A program made the position numbers and the translations under genes. Below the pieces are notes generated by a model. The model was not told the origin of the DNA and ran no database searches. It worked only from the letters and a program-made list of their open reading frames with translations. Below, piece by piece: positions 1 to 5,369 of a DNA stretch of 5,369 bases; the stretch's first letter is position 1; every line of letters starts with the position of its first letter. This DNA comes from Dethiosulfatibacter sp. (lineage in GTDB: Bacteria; Bacillota_A; Clostridia; Tissierellales; Dethiosulfatibacteraceae), in contig JAHRFV010000066.1 of assembly GCA_019084435.1 (NCBI GenBank), forward strand, positions 1 through 5,369, in the 5' to 3' direction.

Positions 1-16
1 AAACTGAAAGCCGTTA

Positions 17-25
17 TGTTATAAT
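17..25 (+). promoter_or_regulatory. Extended -10 promoter of the lipoprotein gene
   Basis: A perfect TATAAT lies at 20-25, preceded by TG one base upstream (17-18), which makes an extended -10 element. The matching -35 would fall at the window edge or outside it, so it cannot be judged. Transcription would start near 31-33, leaving a leader of under 30 nt before the ATG at 59. The ten bases ATGTTATAAT (16-25) recur exactly in the asd promoter at 2021-2030. Confidence 0.55.
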
Positions 26-58
26 CAATATAATAATTTCAAACCTAAGGAGTATTTT

Positions 59-1831
59 ATGAAGAAAAGGTTTTTAACATTAGTGTTTTTACTATCTGTG
101 GTGCTGATACTGTCATCCTGCTCTTTTAATGATGACCAAACTACAGACATAGAAGACCCCACAGAAACAACCATAACTGAAGAACCAACCACCCCAACCG
201 AACCGGAATTATCTGAAGAAGAGAAAACTCGTATCGAGCTGGAAAAGGCATTGAAAGAACGTGAAGCCTTGGAATTAATCAGAAAAGAAGAACTGGGAGA
301 GTTTTATGTCCCATTGCCGGCTATTGGTGAAGAAGGAGAAGCCATAAGATTTACAGCAAAAGCTTTGTTCGTGACTGGCAGTACAGCCGGTAGACCAGTG
401 GACAGAGAAAAGGTTCAAATATATATAGACTATATTGACGCTCTAAAAATTAATGATACGGCCACAATCAACAGGTTGAGCTCACGTCTGGGAGATTTGA
501 ATACATTTGAAAAAGTAATCGGTATCGCTGCAGCGACTGAGATCAATTCGGTTGTTATTGATGTAAAGGATGACAGCGGTCTGTTGACTTACGAAAGCTC
601 AATAGAATTGGTTAAGGAAGTTGAAGCCGACAGATATGCAAGGATCAAAGATGTTGGAGAACTGATGGCTGTATTAGAAGAATATGATATTTATCCCATA
701 GCAAGGATTGTTGCCTTTAAAGACATGAATTTTGCTTACGCAAGCCCGGAGCATTCTATACAGCTTAGCAGTGGAGGCGTTTGGCATGATTACAGCGGGA
801 CACCATGGGTCAATCCCTTTGATAAATACGTATGGGATTACAATATAGCCATAGCCAAAGAGGCAGCTTTGATGGGATTCAAAGAAATTCAATTCGATTA
901 TGTAAGATTTCCTGATAATGCAGTTGCTTACAATGCCATTACCACTTTTCCAGGTAGAGACGGGAAAGCAAAAGATGCCGCTATTGGCGAATTTCTGAAA
1001 TACTCTCAAGAGGTATTGAAGGAATATGGTGTTACAACAGCTGCTGATGTCTTCGGCATTATAACAAGAACATGGGCGGACAGACCTGAAGATATAGGAC
1101 AAACATGGCTTGAGATTTCACCTTACACCGACGTCATTTGTCCCATGGTGTATCCTAGTCACTACGGAGCCAATTGGTATGGATTTGAAGTACCGGATGC
1201 CCATCCCTACGGCGTTATAAGAGGTTCGATGATGGAGGCTATAGAAAAGAATGCAGCCATTGCCAATCCTGCGGATATTAGACCATGGCTTCAAGATTTC
1301 ACAGCAACCTGGGTGCAAGGATACATCTATTATGGATACAACGAGGTTCGTCAACAGATTATTGCTGCCAAGGAATTAGGCATTGACGGCTATATGATAT
1401 GGAATCCATCAAACGTTTATGATCCAAGAGCATACTTGCCTACTGAAAAGGAAAAGGCGACCAGTTACCCACTGGACACGGGCGAAAAGGATCTCAACGG
1501 GAGGACACCTTCAGATGCTATGCTGCAATACTTTAGAAGTGAAAGAAATGAAATATACAGCAGAATGTTTTTGCTGACACCATTAGCTGACAGATCAGAT
1601 GATTTTGATGAATTTTACAATCAAATGACAAGCAACAACATGGAGTTGATTGATTATGATGTTAATAGTCACACAATAGTTTCGGAATCTGAGGCATTGG
1701 TATCGGTAAATTATATATACAGAAACACTGTAAATAACGAACCATCAGACATTGAGGCTACTGATGCAGAGTGGCGTGTCATTAAGGAAAAAGGTATTTG
1801 GAAGATAGTTAGGGATATTTCCGATAACTAA
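59..1831 (+). CDS. Secreted lipoprotein with DUF4015-type putative glycoside hydrolase domain
   Basis: This 590-residue protein starts at an ATG six bases after AAGGAG (47-52). Residues 1-21 form a lipoprotein signal: a KKR start, a hydrophobic core and the lipobox LSSC with Cys21, so it should be anchored outside the membrane. A Thr/Pro/Glu-rich linker (about 25-50) and a charged, probably helical stretch (about 51-80) follow. Residues about 100-460 match the DUF4015 putative glycosyl hydrolase family, a TIM-barrel fold, by these segments: VVIDVKDDSG (165-174), PIARIVAFKD (213-222), the barrel strand IQFDYVRFPD (277-286) with acidic Asp280, AADVFG (328-333), DVICPMVYPSHY (358-369) and GYMIWNPSNVYD (444-455). 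The tail, about 485-590, looks like a small separate alpha+beta domain ending in EWRVIKEKGIWKIVRD, a pattern seen in NTF2/SnoaL-like folds (tentative). The substrate is unknown; a cell-wall or exopolysaccharide glycan is an inference from location. The gene appears to be transcribed alone. Confidence 0.85.
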   Translation: MKKRFLTLVFLLSVVLILSSCSFNDDQTTDIEDPTETTITEEPTTPTEPELSEEEKTRIELEKALKEREALELIRKEELGEFYVPLPAIGEEGEAIRFTAKALFVTGSTAGRPVDREKVQIYIDYIDALKINDTATINRLSSRLGDLNTFEKVIGIAAATEINSVVIDVKDDSGLLTYESSIELVKEVEADRYARIKDVGELMAVLEEYDIYPIARIVAFKDMNFAYASPEHSIQLSSGGVWHDYSGTPWVNPFDKYVWDYNIAIAKEAALMGFKEIQFDYVRFPDNAVAYNAITTFPGRDGKAKDAAIGEFLKYSQEVLKEYGVTTAADVFGIITRTWADRPEDIGQTWLEISPYTDVICPMVYPSHYGANWYGFEVPDAHPYGVIRGSMMEAIEKNAAIANPADIRPWLQDFTATWVQGYIYYGYNEVRQQIIAAKELGIDGYMIWNPSNVYDPRAYLPTEKEKATSYPLDTGEKDLNGRTPSDAMLQYFRSERNEIYSRMFLLTPLADRSDDFDEFYNQMTSNNMELIDYDVNSHTIVSESEALVSVNYIYRNTVNNEPSDIEATDAEWRVIKEKGIWKIVRDISDN

Positions 1832-1875
1832 CAGTGCTGAGACTCCCAATTCTATAAGTGGGAGATAAGCACTGT
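1831..1875 (+). other. Two-tier hairpin just after the lipoprotein gene
   Basis: The outer arms ACAGTGCT (1831-1838) and AGCACTGT (1868-1875) are perfect 8-bp complements. An inner stem, CTCCCA (1843-1848) with TGGGAG (1859-1864), continues inside and can add pairs beyond an A/G mismatch around the loop at 1852-1855. The first base is the last base of the lipoprotein stop codon. No T-run follows, so it is not a standard intrinsic terminator. It could still protect the 3' end of the mRNA or be the first half of a larger structured element with the hairpin at 1892-1942. Confidence 0.7.
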
Positions 1876-1891
1876 AGAGTCCCTGGATAAC

Positions 1892-1942
1892 GGGTTCTAA
1901 GGTTCAGATGGCCTTTTAACACCATCTTAACCCAAGAACCTT
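1892..1942 (+). other. Long hairpin with symmetric internal loops
   Basis: Three stacked helices form one rod: GGTTCT (1893-1898) with AGAACC (1935-1940), GGTT (1901-1904) with AACC (1929-1932), and GATGG (1907-1911) with CCATC (1922-1926). They are separated by two 2x2 internal loops and capped by a loop at 1912-1921. An alternative register pairs AAGGTTC (1899-1905) with GAACCTT (1936-1942). A smaller stem, TAATGA (1948-1953) with TCATTA (1960-1965), follows directly. There is no T-run and no tRNA-like cloverleaf, and I see no lysine-riboswitch core or T-box sequence. The element lies upstream of the asd promoter, so it is probably not part of the main asd leader. Candidates are a small structured RNA, a mobile-element end or a dispersed palindromic repeat. 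Confidence 0.65.
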
Positions 1943-1968
1943 GTTGATAATGAGTGTATTCATTAGGA

Positions 1969-2004
1969 AAACATTTGTCCGTATATCAAAGTAAAAAAAT
2001 GTTT
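1969..2004. promoter_or_regulatory. Possible operator dyad overlapping the asd -35 region
   Basis: AAACATTT (1969-1976) and AAATGTTT (1997-2004) are perfect 8-bp inverted copies 20 bases apart. The right arm touches the weak -35 region of the asd promoter, where a regulator could bind. In AT-rich DNA such a dyad can arise by chance, and no regulator is recognisable. Confidence 0.25.
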
Positions 2005-2030
2005 GCTTCTTCTTGCAATCATGTTATAAT
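2003..2030 (+). promoter_or_regulatory. asd promoter (extended -10)
   Basis: TATAAT at 2025-2030 is preceded by TG at 2022-2023, giving an extended -10. The best -35 is a weak TTGCTT at 2003-2008 with a 16-bp spacer, which an extended -10 can tolerate. Transcription would start near 2036-2038, leaving a leader of about 34 nt. Because the promoter lies downstream of the alternative GTG at 1954, it supports translation starting at 2071. Confidence 0.6.
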
Positions 2031-2060
2031 AGCTCTTGAATTAGGGAAAATTAACATATT

Positions 2061-2067
2061 GGAGGAG
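2061..2067 (+). promoter_or_regulatory. Ribosome binding site that fixes the asd start
   Basis: GGAGGAG is a strong Shine-Dalgarno sequence placed just before ATG 2071. The longer in-frame reading from GTG 1954 has no comparable site, and its extra 39 residues do not look like an Asd N-terminus. Confidence 0.8.
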
Positions 2068-2070
2068 CAG

Positions 2071-3084
2071 ATGAAACGTATAAATTTAGGAGTTCTGGGG
2101 GCTACCGGAGCAGTTGGCGAAGAGATGCTTAAAGTCTTGGAAGAAAGAAACTTCCAGGTTACACAATTAAAACTACTGGCAAGTGCCAAAAGCGCAGGTC
2201 AAATCATACAATGGCAAGGTAAGGATCACATAGTAGAAGAAGTCACCGAAAACTCTTTTGAGGGCTTAGATATATTGTTGGTCGCTGTCGGCAATGACAT
2301 CAGCAAGAGATTCAGCCCAATAGCGGTTGAGCATGGGGCAGTGGTAATTGATAACAGCAGTGCTTATAGGCTTGATATCGACGTACCATTGGTCATACCT
2401 GAGGTAAATCCAAATGACATCAGAAATCATAAGGGAATTATAGCCAATCCGAATTGTTCAACTATTATAGCACTGACCGCAATCAATGAACTGAACAAAT
2501 ACAGCAGAGTAGACAGAATGACAGTATCTACATATCAAGCTGTATCAGGTGCTGGGTTGGAAGGCATAAGAGAACTGGATGACCAGATCAGCCAAATTAT
2601 GCAAGGGAACAATGCAGTCGTCTCAACATTTCAGCATCAAATTGCCTTTAATCTGATACCCCACATAGGATCTTTTACCGAAAATGGCTATTCAGAAGAA
2701 GAGATGAAGATGCAGAATGAAGGTGCTAAGATACTACATAATCCAGATTTAAGGGTAAATTGCACATGTGTCAGAGTACCGGTTTACAGGAGCCATTCAG
2801 AGTCGATTACAATTGAGACAAAGGATGAGATCTCTGTCGAAAAAGCAAAAGAACTCCTTAAAAACGCAAATGGAGTGAAACTGGTAGACGATTTGGATAA
2901 AAACCAGTACCCAATGCCCCTCGATACATCTGATCAGGATCTGATTTTTGTTGGCAGGATCCGAAAAGACATCAGCAGAGACAATTCATTGTCTTTGTGG
3001 TGTTGTGGCGATCAAGTCAGAAAGGGTGCGGCTACAAATGCCATCCAAATAGCTGAGCTGCTGGTCGAGTATAGCTTGGTTTGA
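2071..3084 (+). CDS. asd: Aspartate-semialdehyde dehydrogenase
   Basis: This enzyme reduces L-aspartyl-4-phosphate to L-aspartate 4-semialdehyde with NADPH, in the cytoplasm. It is the branch-point step toward lysine/diaminopimelate, threonine and methionine. From ATG 2071 the protein is 337 residues, normal for the family. The N-terminus carries the dinucleotide-binding motif GATGAVG (10-16). The catalytic cysteine is Cys129 in NPNCST (126-131), followed by TYQAVSGAG (154-162). The substrate and base region is CVRVPVYRSHSE (233-244), with His242 as the likely general base, and RKGAATNAIQIAE (317-329) is the typical C-terminal signature. One oddity is that the loop usually reading FSAGG, which contacts NADP, here reads VAVGN (71-75). 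The gene has its own promoter, and no terminator hairpin is visible before the next promoter at 3110. Assignment is firm. Confidence 0.95.
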   Translation: MKRINLGVLGATGAVGEEMLKVLEERNFQVTQLKLLASAKSAGQIIQWQGKDHIVEEVTENSFEGLDILLVAVGNDISKRFSPIAVEHGAVVIDNSSAYRLDIDVPLVIPEVNPNDIRNHKGIIANPNCSTIIALTAINELNKYSRVDRMTVSTYQAVSGAGLEGIRELDDQISQIMQGNNAVVSTFQHQIAFNLIPHIGSFTENGYSEEEMKMQNEGAKILHNPDLRVNCTCVRVPVYRSHSESITIETKDEISVEKAKELLKNANGVKLVDDLDKNQYPMPLDTSDQDLIFVGRIRKDISRDNSLSLWCCGDQVRKGAATNAIQIAELLVEYSLV

Positions 3085-3109
3085 AATGATATAAACGAAA
3101 AATAAAGTA

Positions 3110-3141
3110 TTGACAAAAAACAAAAAAAGGTCTAATATAAT
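3110..3141 (+). promoter_or_regulatory. Promoter of the cysK-cysE operon
   Basis: A consensus -35, TTGACA, lies at 3110-3115. Two overlapping -10 candidates follow: TAATAT (3133-3138) with an ideal 17-bp spacer, and perfect TATAAT (3136-3141) with a 20-bp spacer. Transcription would start around 3144-3148, giving a leader of about 290 nt that contains the T-box structure. Confidence 0.75.
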
Positions 3142-3145
3142 ATCC

Positions 3146-3404
3146 AAGTGAATTAGTAGGGATTACAGTGAAAAAGTAGAGTAGCACAAAAATAAGCAAT
3201 CAGAGAGGATATCATTGGTGAAAGATATTCAGTGGATTTTGTGTGAAGTGCGCTTTGGAGTATCGCTCTGAAATCAATTAGGAAGCGACGTACTCCCCAC
3301 GTTATAGGGGTTAGGCATGGAAGTGCCCAAAAGAGGGTTTTTACCAATAAGAGTGGAACCGCGGATTAACTTCGTCTCTGATACAGGCGGAGTTTTTATT
3401 TTTT
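3146..3404 (+). promoter_or_regulatory. Cysteine T-box riboswitch leader (UGC specifier)
   Basis: This leader senses tRNA-Cys charging and controls read-through into cysK-cysE. In Stem I, GCACAAAA (3184-3191) pairs with TTTTGTGT (3237-3244). A distal arm, GGATATC (3207-3213) with GATATTC (3224-3230), presents the conserved GGTGA loop (3217-3221). After the helix comes GAA-G-UGC-G (3245-3252), with the Cys codon UGC at 3249-3251 as the specifier. In Stem II, GGAGTA (3257-3262) pairs with TACTCC (3291-3296) and TCGCT (3263-3267) with AGCGA (3284-3288). Short pairs at 3314-3317/3324-3327 may belong to Stem IIA/B. The T-box TGGAACCGCGG is at 3354-3364. In the antiterminator, AGAG (3350-3353) pairs with CTCT (3376-3379) and GCG (3361-3363) with CGT (3373-3375), leaving the UGGAACC bulge to bind the uncharged tRNA end. 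The start coordinate is inferred from the promoter. Confidence 0.95.
3368..3404 (+). terminator. Regulated intrinsic terminator of the T-box leader
   Basis: AACTTCGTCT (3368-3377) pairs over ten positions, with G-U wobbles, to AGGCGGAGTT (3385-3394). A T-rich tract runs to 3404, broken by one A at 3398. Its left arm contains the bases needed by the antiterminator (3373-3379), so the two folds exclude each other. Charged tRNA-Cys favours this terminator and uncharged tRNA-Cys removes it. Confidence 0.92.
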
Positions 3405-3437
3405 GCTAATTTACATGCTGAAAAACAGGAGAAAAAG

Positions 3438-4331
3438 ATGATAATTGATAATCCATTAACTTTAATTGGCAATACACCATTATACAGACTAAAGGATTTG
3501 AATATATTCTTGAAGCTGGAAAAATTCAATCTTGGCGGAAGCATAAAGGATAGAGCAGCTTTAGGAATGATTGAGGATGCCGAAAATAAAGGTTTATTAA
3601 GAGAAGATAGCATAATAATTGAACCAACAAGTGGTAATACTGGAATTGGTCTCGCACTGATTGGCAGGATAAAAGGTTACAAGGTGGTAATTGTGATGCC
3701 GGAAACTATGAGCCAAGAAAGAAGAACTCTGATTGAGGCTTACGGAGCCGAGCTCATCCTCACAGAAGGCTCAGAAGGCATGAAAGGTGCTATAAAAAAG
3801 GCAAGGTTGATGGCAGAAAGCGATGACAGATACTATATGCCCGATCAGTTCTCAAACGAAGCAAATTGGCTACAACACTATAACACAACATCCTTGGAGA
3901 TCATCCGAGACATACCTGATATTGAAGTGTTTGTTTCAGGTGTGGGAACAGGCGGCTCATTTACGGGTATATCCAAAAGACTAAAGGAGTACAATAAAGA
4001 TATAATATGTGTTGCAGCAGAACCTTCTGCATCTCCTGTTCTTTCAGGAGGGAAAGCCGGCCCGCATAAGATACAGGGCATGGGACCCGGTTTTGTGACG
4101 GATATTTTCAAGTATGAATATACTGATCATATCATCCAGATAGATTATGAGGATGCAGAACGTGAAACATTGGAGTTTTCAGCACAAACAGGCATTATAA
4201 TTGGATTGTCATCCGGTGCGAATATCTGGGCATCCAAGCTGATGTCAGAAAGATTAGGGAACAATAAAAAAATAGTAACCATTGCACCTGATGGAGGAGA
4301 AAAATATCTATCCATGGGGATTTATAAATGA
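3438..4331 (+). CDS. cysK: O-acetylserine sulfhydrylase (cysteine synthase A type)
   Basis: This PLP enzyme makes L-cysteine from O-acetyl-L-serine and sulfide in the cytoplasm. The start ATG follows AGGAG (3427-3431). The 297 residues are slightly short but complete for the family. Lys37 in GGSIKDRAA (33-41) is the Schiff-base lysine. TSGNTG (64-69) is the substrate-binding loop and GTGGS (170-174) is the PLP phosphate-binding loop. [21 protein letters not shown] (199-219) is typical of CysK rather than cystathionine beta-synthase or threonine dehydratase. GLSSGAN (256-262) supplies the serine near the PLP ring nitrogen. The asparagine loop reads NLGG (31-34) where NPGG is commoner. It is the first gene of an operon with cysE, downstream of a cysteine T-box that independently supports the role. 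Some close paralogues (CysM types) use other sulfur donors, which sequence alone cannot exclude. Confidence 0.94.
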   Translation: MIIDNPLTLIGNTPLYRLKDLNIFLKLEKFNLGGSIKDRAALGMIEDAENKGLLREDSIIIEPTSGNTGIGLALIGRIKGYKVVIVMPETMSQERRTLIEAYGAELILTEGSEGMKGAIKKARLMAESDDRYYMPDQFSNEANWLQHYNTTSLEIIRDIPDIEVFVSGVGTGGSFTGISKRLKEYNKDIICVAAEPSASPVLSGGKAGPHKIQGMGPGFVTDIFKYEYTDHIIQIDYEDAERETLEFSAQTGIIIGLSSGANIWASKLMSERLGNNKKIVTIAPDGGEKYLSMGIYK

Positions 4332-4334
4332 GGA
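4331..4334 (+). promoter_or_regulatory. cysE ribosome binding site overlapping the cysK stop
   Basis: AGGA begins on the last base of the cysK TGA stop and sits seven bases before ATG 4342. This favours 4342 over the upstream in-frame TTG at 4282, which lies inside cysK. It also suggests translational coupling, with ribosomes finishing cysK exposing the cysE start. Confidence 0.7.
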
Positions 4335-4341
4335 AATCAAA

Positions 4342-4854
4342 ATGAAATTCATTAAAGAATTGATAGAAGATATAGACGTTGTAATCAAAAATGATCAAGC
4401 AGCGACGAATAGAATAGAAGTTTTTTTGCTTTATCCCCATATTAAGTCAATCATTTATCACCGTCTGGGACATTTGTTTTATGGCAAAAAAAGACACTTT
4501 ATTTCTAGACTGATTTCCAATTTTGCCAGGTTTATCACTGGGATTGAGATACATCCGGGAGCAAAAATAGGAAAAGGACTGTTCATAGACCATGGTATGG
4601 GTGTTGTAATAGGTGAAACGGCTGAAATTGGCAATTATGTGCTCATGTATCATGGTTCTACTCTGGGTGGGACAGGAAAGGATAAGGGCAAGAGACATCC
4701 CACAGTAGGAGATCATGTCATTATTGGCGCAGGTGCGAAAGTGCTGGGGAATGTACACATAGCAGAAGGCACCAAAATTGGTGCCAATGCAGTTGTGTTG
4801 AAGGACACAAAACCCTATTCTACTGTTGTTGGTATACCAGCCAGGGAAGTATGA
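4342..4854 (+). CDS. cysE: Serine O-acetyltransferase, short form
   Basis: This enzyme transfers acetyl from acetyl-CoA to L-serine to give O-acetylserine, the CysK substrate. The start at ATG 4342 gives 170 residues. A helical N-terminal part (about 1-65) is followed by a left-handed beta-helix of hexapeptide repeats: [20 protein letters not shown] (68-87) with catalytic His84, [10 protein letters not shown] (88-97), [15 protein letters not shown] (106-120) with His119, [12 protein letters not shown] (126-137) and [11 protein letters not shown] (143-153). Glu69 sits where E. coli CysE has its catalytic Asp143; from memory B. subtilis CysE also has Glu there. The protein ends at GIPAREV, right after the last coil. 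It lacks the roughly 45-residue tail of B. subtilis CysE and the Ile-ending tail that E. coli CysE inserts into CysK. Other hexapeptide acetyltransferases are possible in principle, but the motifs and the cysK neighbour 10 bp upstream make this assignment strong. Confidence 0.93.
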   Translation: MKFIKELIEDIDVVIKNDQAATNRIEVFLLYPHIKSIIYHRLGHLFYGKKRHFISRLISNFARFITGIEIHPGAKIGKGLFIDHGMGVVIGETAEIGNYVLMYHGSTLGGTGKDKGKRHPTVGDHVIIGAGAKVLGNVHIAEGTKIGANAVVLKDTKPYSTVVGIPAREV

Positions 4855-4867
4855 TTATACTTCCCTG
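4842..4867. repeat. Perfect 11-bp palindrome spanning both convergent gene ends
   Basis: CAGGGAAGTAT (4842-4852) and ATACTTCCCTG (4857-4867) are perfect inverted copies around the 4-base loop GATT. The left arm encodes the last residues of cysE, and the right arm encodes the last residues of the opposite-strand FAH gene. The hairpin could act as a shared 3'-end or bidirectional stop structure. Neither strand shows a T-run after it, so an efficient intrinsic terminator is doubtful. Confidence 0.8.
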
Positions 4868-5369
4868 ACATAATTGACTAAGGTTCCAATCCTTTCGATT
4901 TCACAGGTAACAACGTCACCGTCTTTTAACATTTTTGGAGGGTTAAAGCCCATTCCAACGCCAGATGGAGTTCCGGTCATGATAATGTCTCCGGGTATCA
5001 GGGTGACCCCTTGAGATAAGTCGGAAATTATATGGTCAATATCAAATATCATATTGGATGTTCTGGATGATTGTCTAGATTCTCCATTCACATAGCTTTT
5101 GATTGACAAATCAACTGGATAATTTATCAAGGACTTATGAATAATATATGGTCCTAAAGCTGTGAATGTATCCAATATCTTTCCTTTATGCCATTGAACA
5201 TGCTTGAATTGCAAATCTCTTGCGGATAAATCATTACCGATGGTATAACCGAAAATATATTGAGAAGCATCTTTTTTGTCGATGTTCTTACCTTTTTTGC
5301 CAATTATTACCAGTAGTTCAACCTCATAATCTACTGATTGAGTAATATTACGATCTAAGAATATATCCT
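4855..5369 (-). CDS. FAH-family hydrolase/isomerase, C-terminal part (gene continues past window end)
   Basis: The minus-strand frame is open from the window edge to TAA at 4857-4855, giving 170 full codons. The in-frame TTG at 5214 is not the start, because conserved sequence continues upstream of it. The fragment is the catalytic core of the fumarylacetoacetate hydrolase family: DYEVELLVIIGKKGK (fragment residues 13-27) with the ExE metal ligands Glu15 and Glu17, GYTIGNDLSARDLQ (40-53) with metal ligand Asp46, LGPYI (71-75), VNGESRQ (93-99) and PGDIIMTGTPSGVGMG (125-140). The family binds Mg or Mn and cleaves or rearranges beta-diketo and 2-oxo acids (fumarylpyruvate or acylpyruvate hydrolase, oxaloacetate decarboxylase, 2-hydroxyhepta-2,4-diene-1,7-dioate isomerase). 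The sequence does not say which. Roughly 80-120 N-terminal residues are probably missing. It is convergent with cysE with no spacer, and no functional link is apparent. Confidence 0.9.
   Translation of the reverse strand, partial: DIFLDRNITQSVDYEVELLVIIGKKGKNIDKKDASQYIFGYTIGNDLSARDLQFKHVQWHKGKILDTFTALGPYIIHKSLINYPVDLSIKSYVNGESRQSSRTSNMIFDIDHIISDLSQGVTLIPGDIIMTGTPSGVGMGFNPPKMLKDGDVVTCEIERIGTLVNYVREV

Noticed and set aside
674..1354. Minus-strand open frames inside the lipoprotein gene
   Set aside because: They run antisense to a clear coding sequence with recognisable family motifs, and show no ribosome site or family resemblance themselves.
1954..2070. Longer asd reading from GTG 1954, adding 39 residues
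   Set aside because: It begins upstream of the likely promoter (TATAAT 2025-2030), lacks a good ribosome binding site, and the added residues do not resemble an Asd N-terminus. GGAGGAG lies just before ATG 2071.
1832..2070. Lysine riboswitch or T-box in front of asd
   Set aside because: Neither the lysine-riboswitch core nor a TGGNACCGCG T-box is present, and the hairpins lie upstream of the apparent asd promoter without a terminator T-run.
3153..3613. Minus-strand open frames across the T-box leader and the cysK start
   Set aside because: They are antisense to a well-supported RNA structure and coding region, and their proteins resemble nothing I recognise.
4282..4341. Longer cysE reading from TTG 4282
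   Set aside because: It lies within the conserved end of cysK. ATG 4342 has its own AGGA site, and the protein from there aligns with the CysE N-terminus.
4195..4758. Minus-strand open frames inside cysK and cysE
   Set aside because: They are antisense shadows of two firmly identified genes.
4855..5214. Complete 119-residue gene starting at TTG 5214
   Set aside because: The same frame stays open to the window edge and encodes the conserved metal-binding ExE and GND motifs upstream, so this is an internal codon of a longer FAH-family gene.

Overview
The window looks like chromosomal DNA from a low-GC Gram-positive anaerobe of the Clostridia type. This is inferred from three things: AT-rich composition with strong purine-rich ribosome binding sites, a cysteine T-box leader (a device mostly of Firmicutes), and a lipoprotein with a DUF4015-type putative glycosidase domain, common in Clostridia. 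The genus cannot be named from the sequence.

Layout: (1) 59-1831 (+) encodes a secreted lipoprotein with a large DUF4015-like TIM-barrel domain and a small C-terminal domain. Its own extended -10 promoter is at the left edge. (2) 1832-2070 has no gene. Its first part is densely packed with inverted repeats (1831-1875, 1892-1942, 1948-1965) that I cannot assign to a known family. Its last part carries the asd promoter. (3) 2071-3084 (+) is aspartate-semialdehyde dehydrogenase (asd). (4) 3085-3437 has no gene but holds a promoter and a complete T-box riboswitch with a readable UGC (Cys) specifier, antiterminator and terminator. (5) 3438-4331 and 4342-4854 (+) are cysK and cysE, a two-gene cysteine biosynthesis operon under that T-box. 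(6) 4855-5369 (-) is the C-terminal part of a fumarylacetoacetate hydrolase (FAH) family enzyme, convergent with cysE and cut off by the window edge.

How the genes work together: CysE acetylates serine to O-acetylserine and CysK replaces the acetate with sulfide to give cysteine. Uncharged tRNA-Cys should switch the pair on through the leader. Asd makes aspartate semialdehyde for the lysine/diaminopimelate, threonine and methionine branches. It has its own promoter and is only loosely linked to the cys operon, although no terminator is visible between them. The lipoprotein and the FAH enzyme have no evident pathway link to the amino-acid genes.

The most unusual points are the unassigned structured element at 1831-1965 and the cysE/FAH junction. 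At that junction the two convergent stop codons abut with no spacer, and one perfect 11-bp palindrome encodes the same Arg-Glu-Val C-terminus for both proteins. I do not see a clearly new multi-gene system; most of the window is core metabolism.
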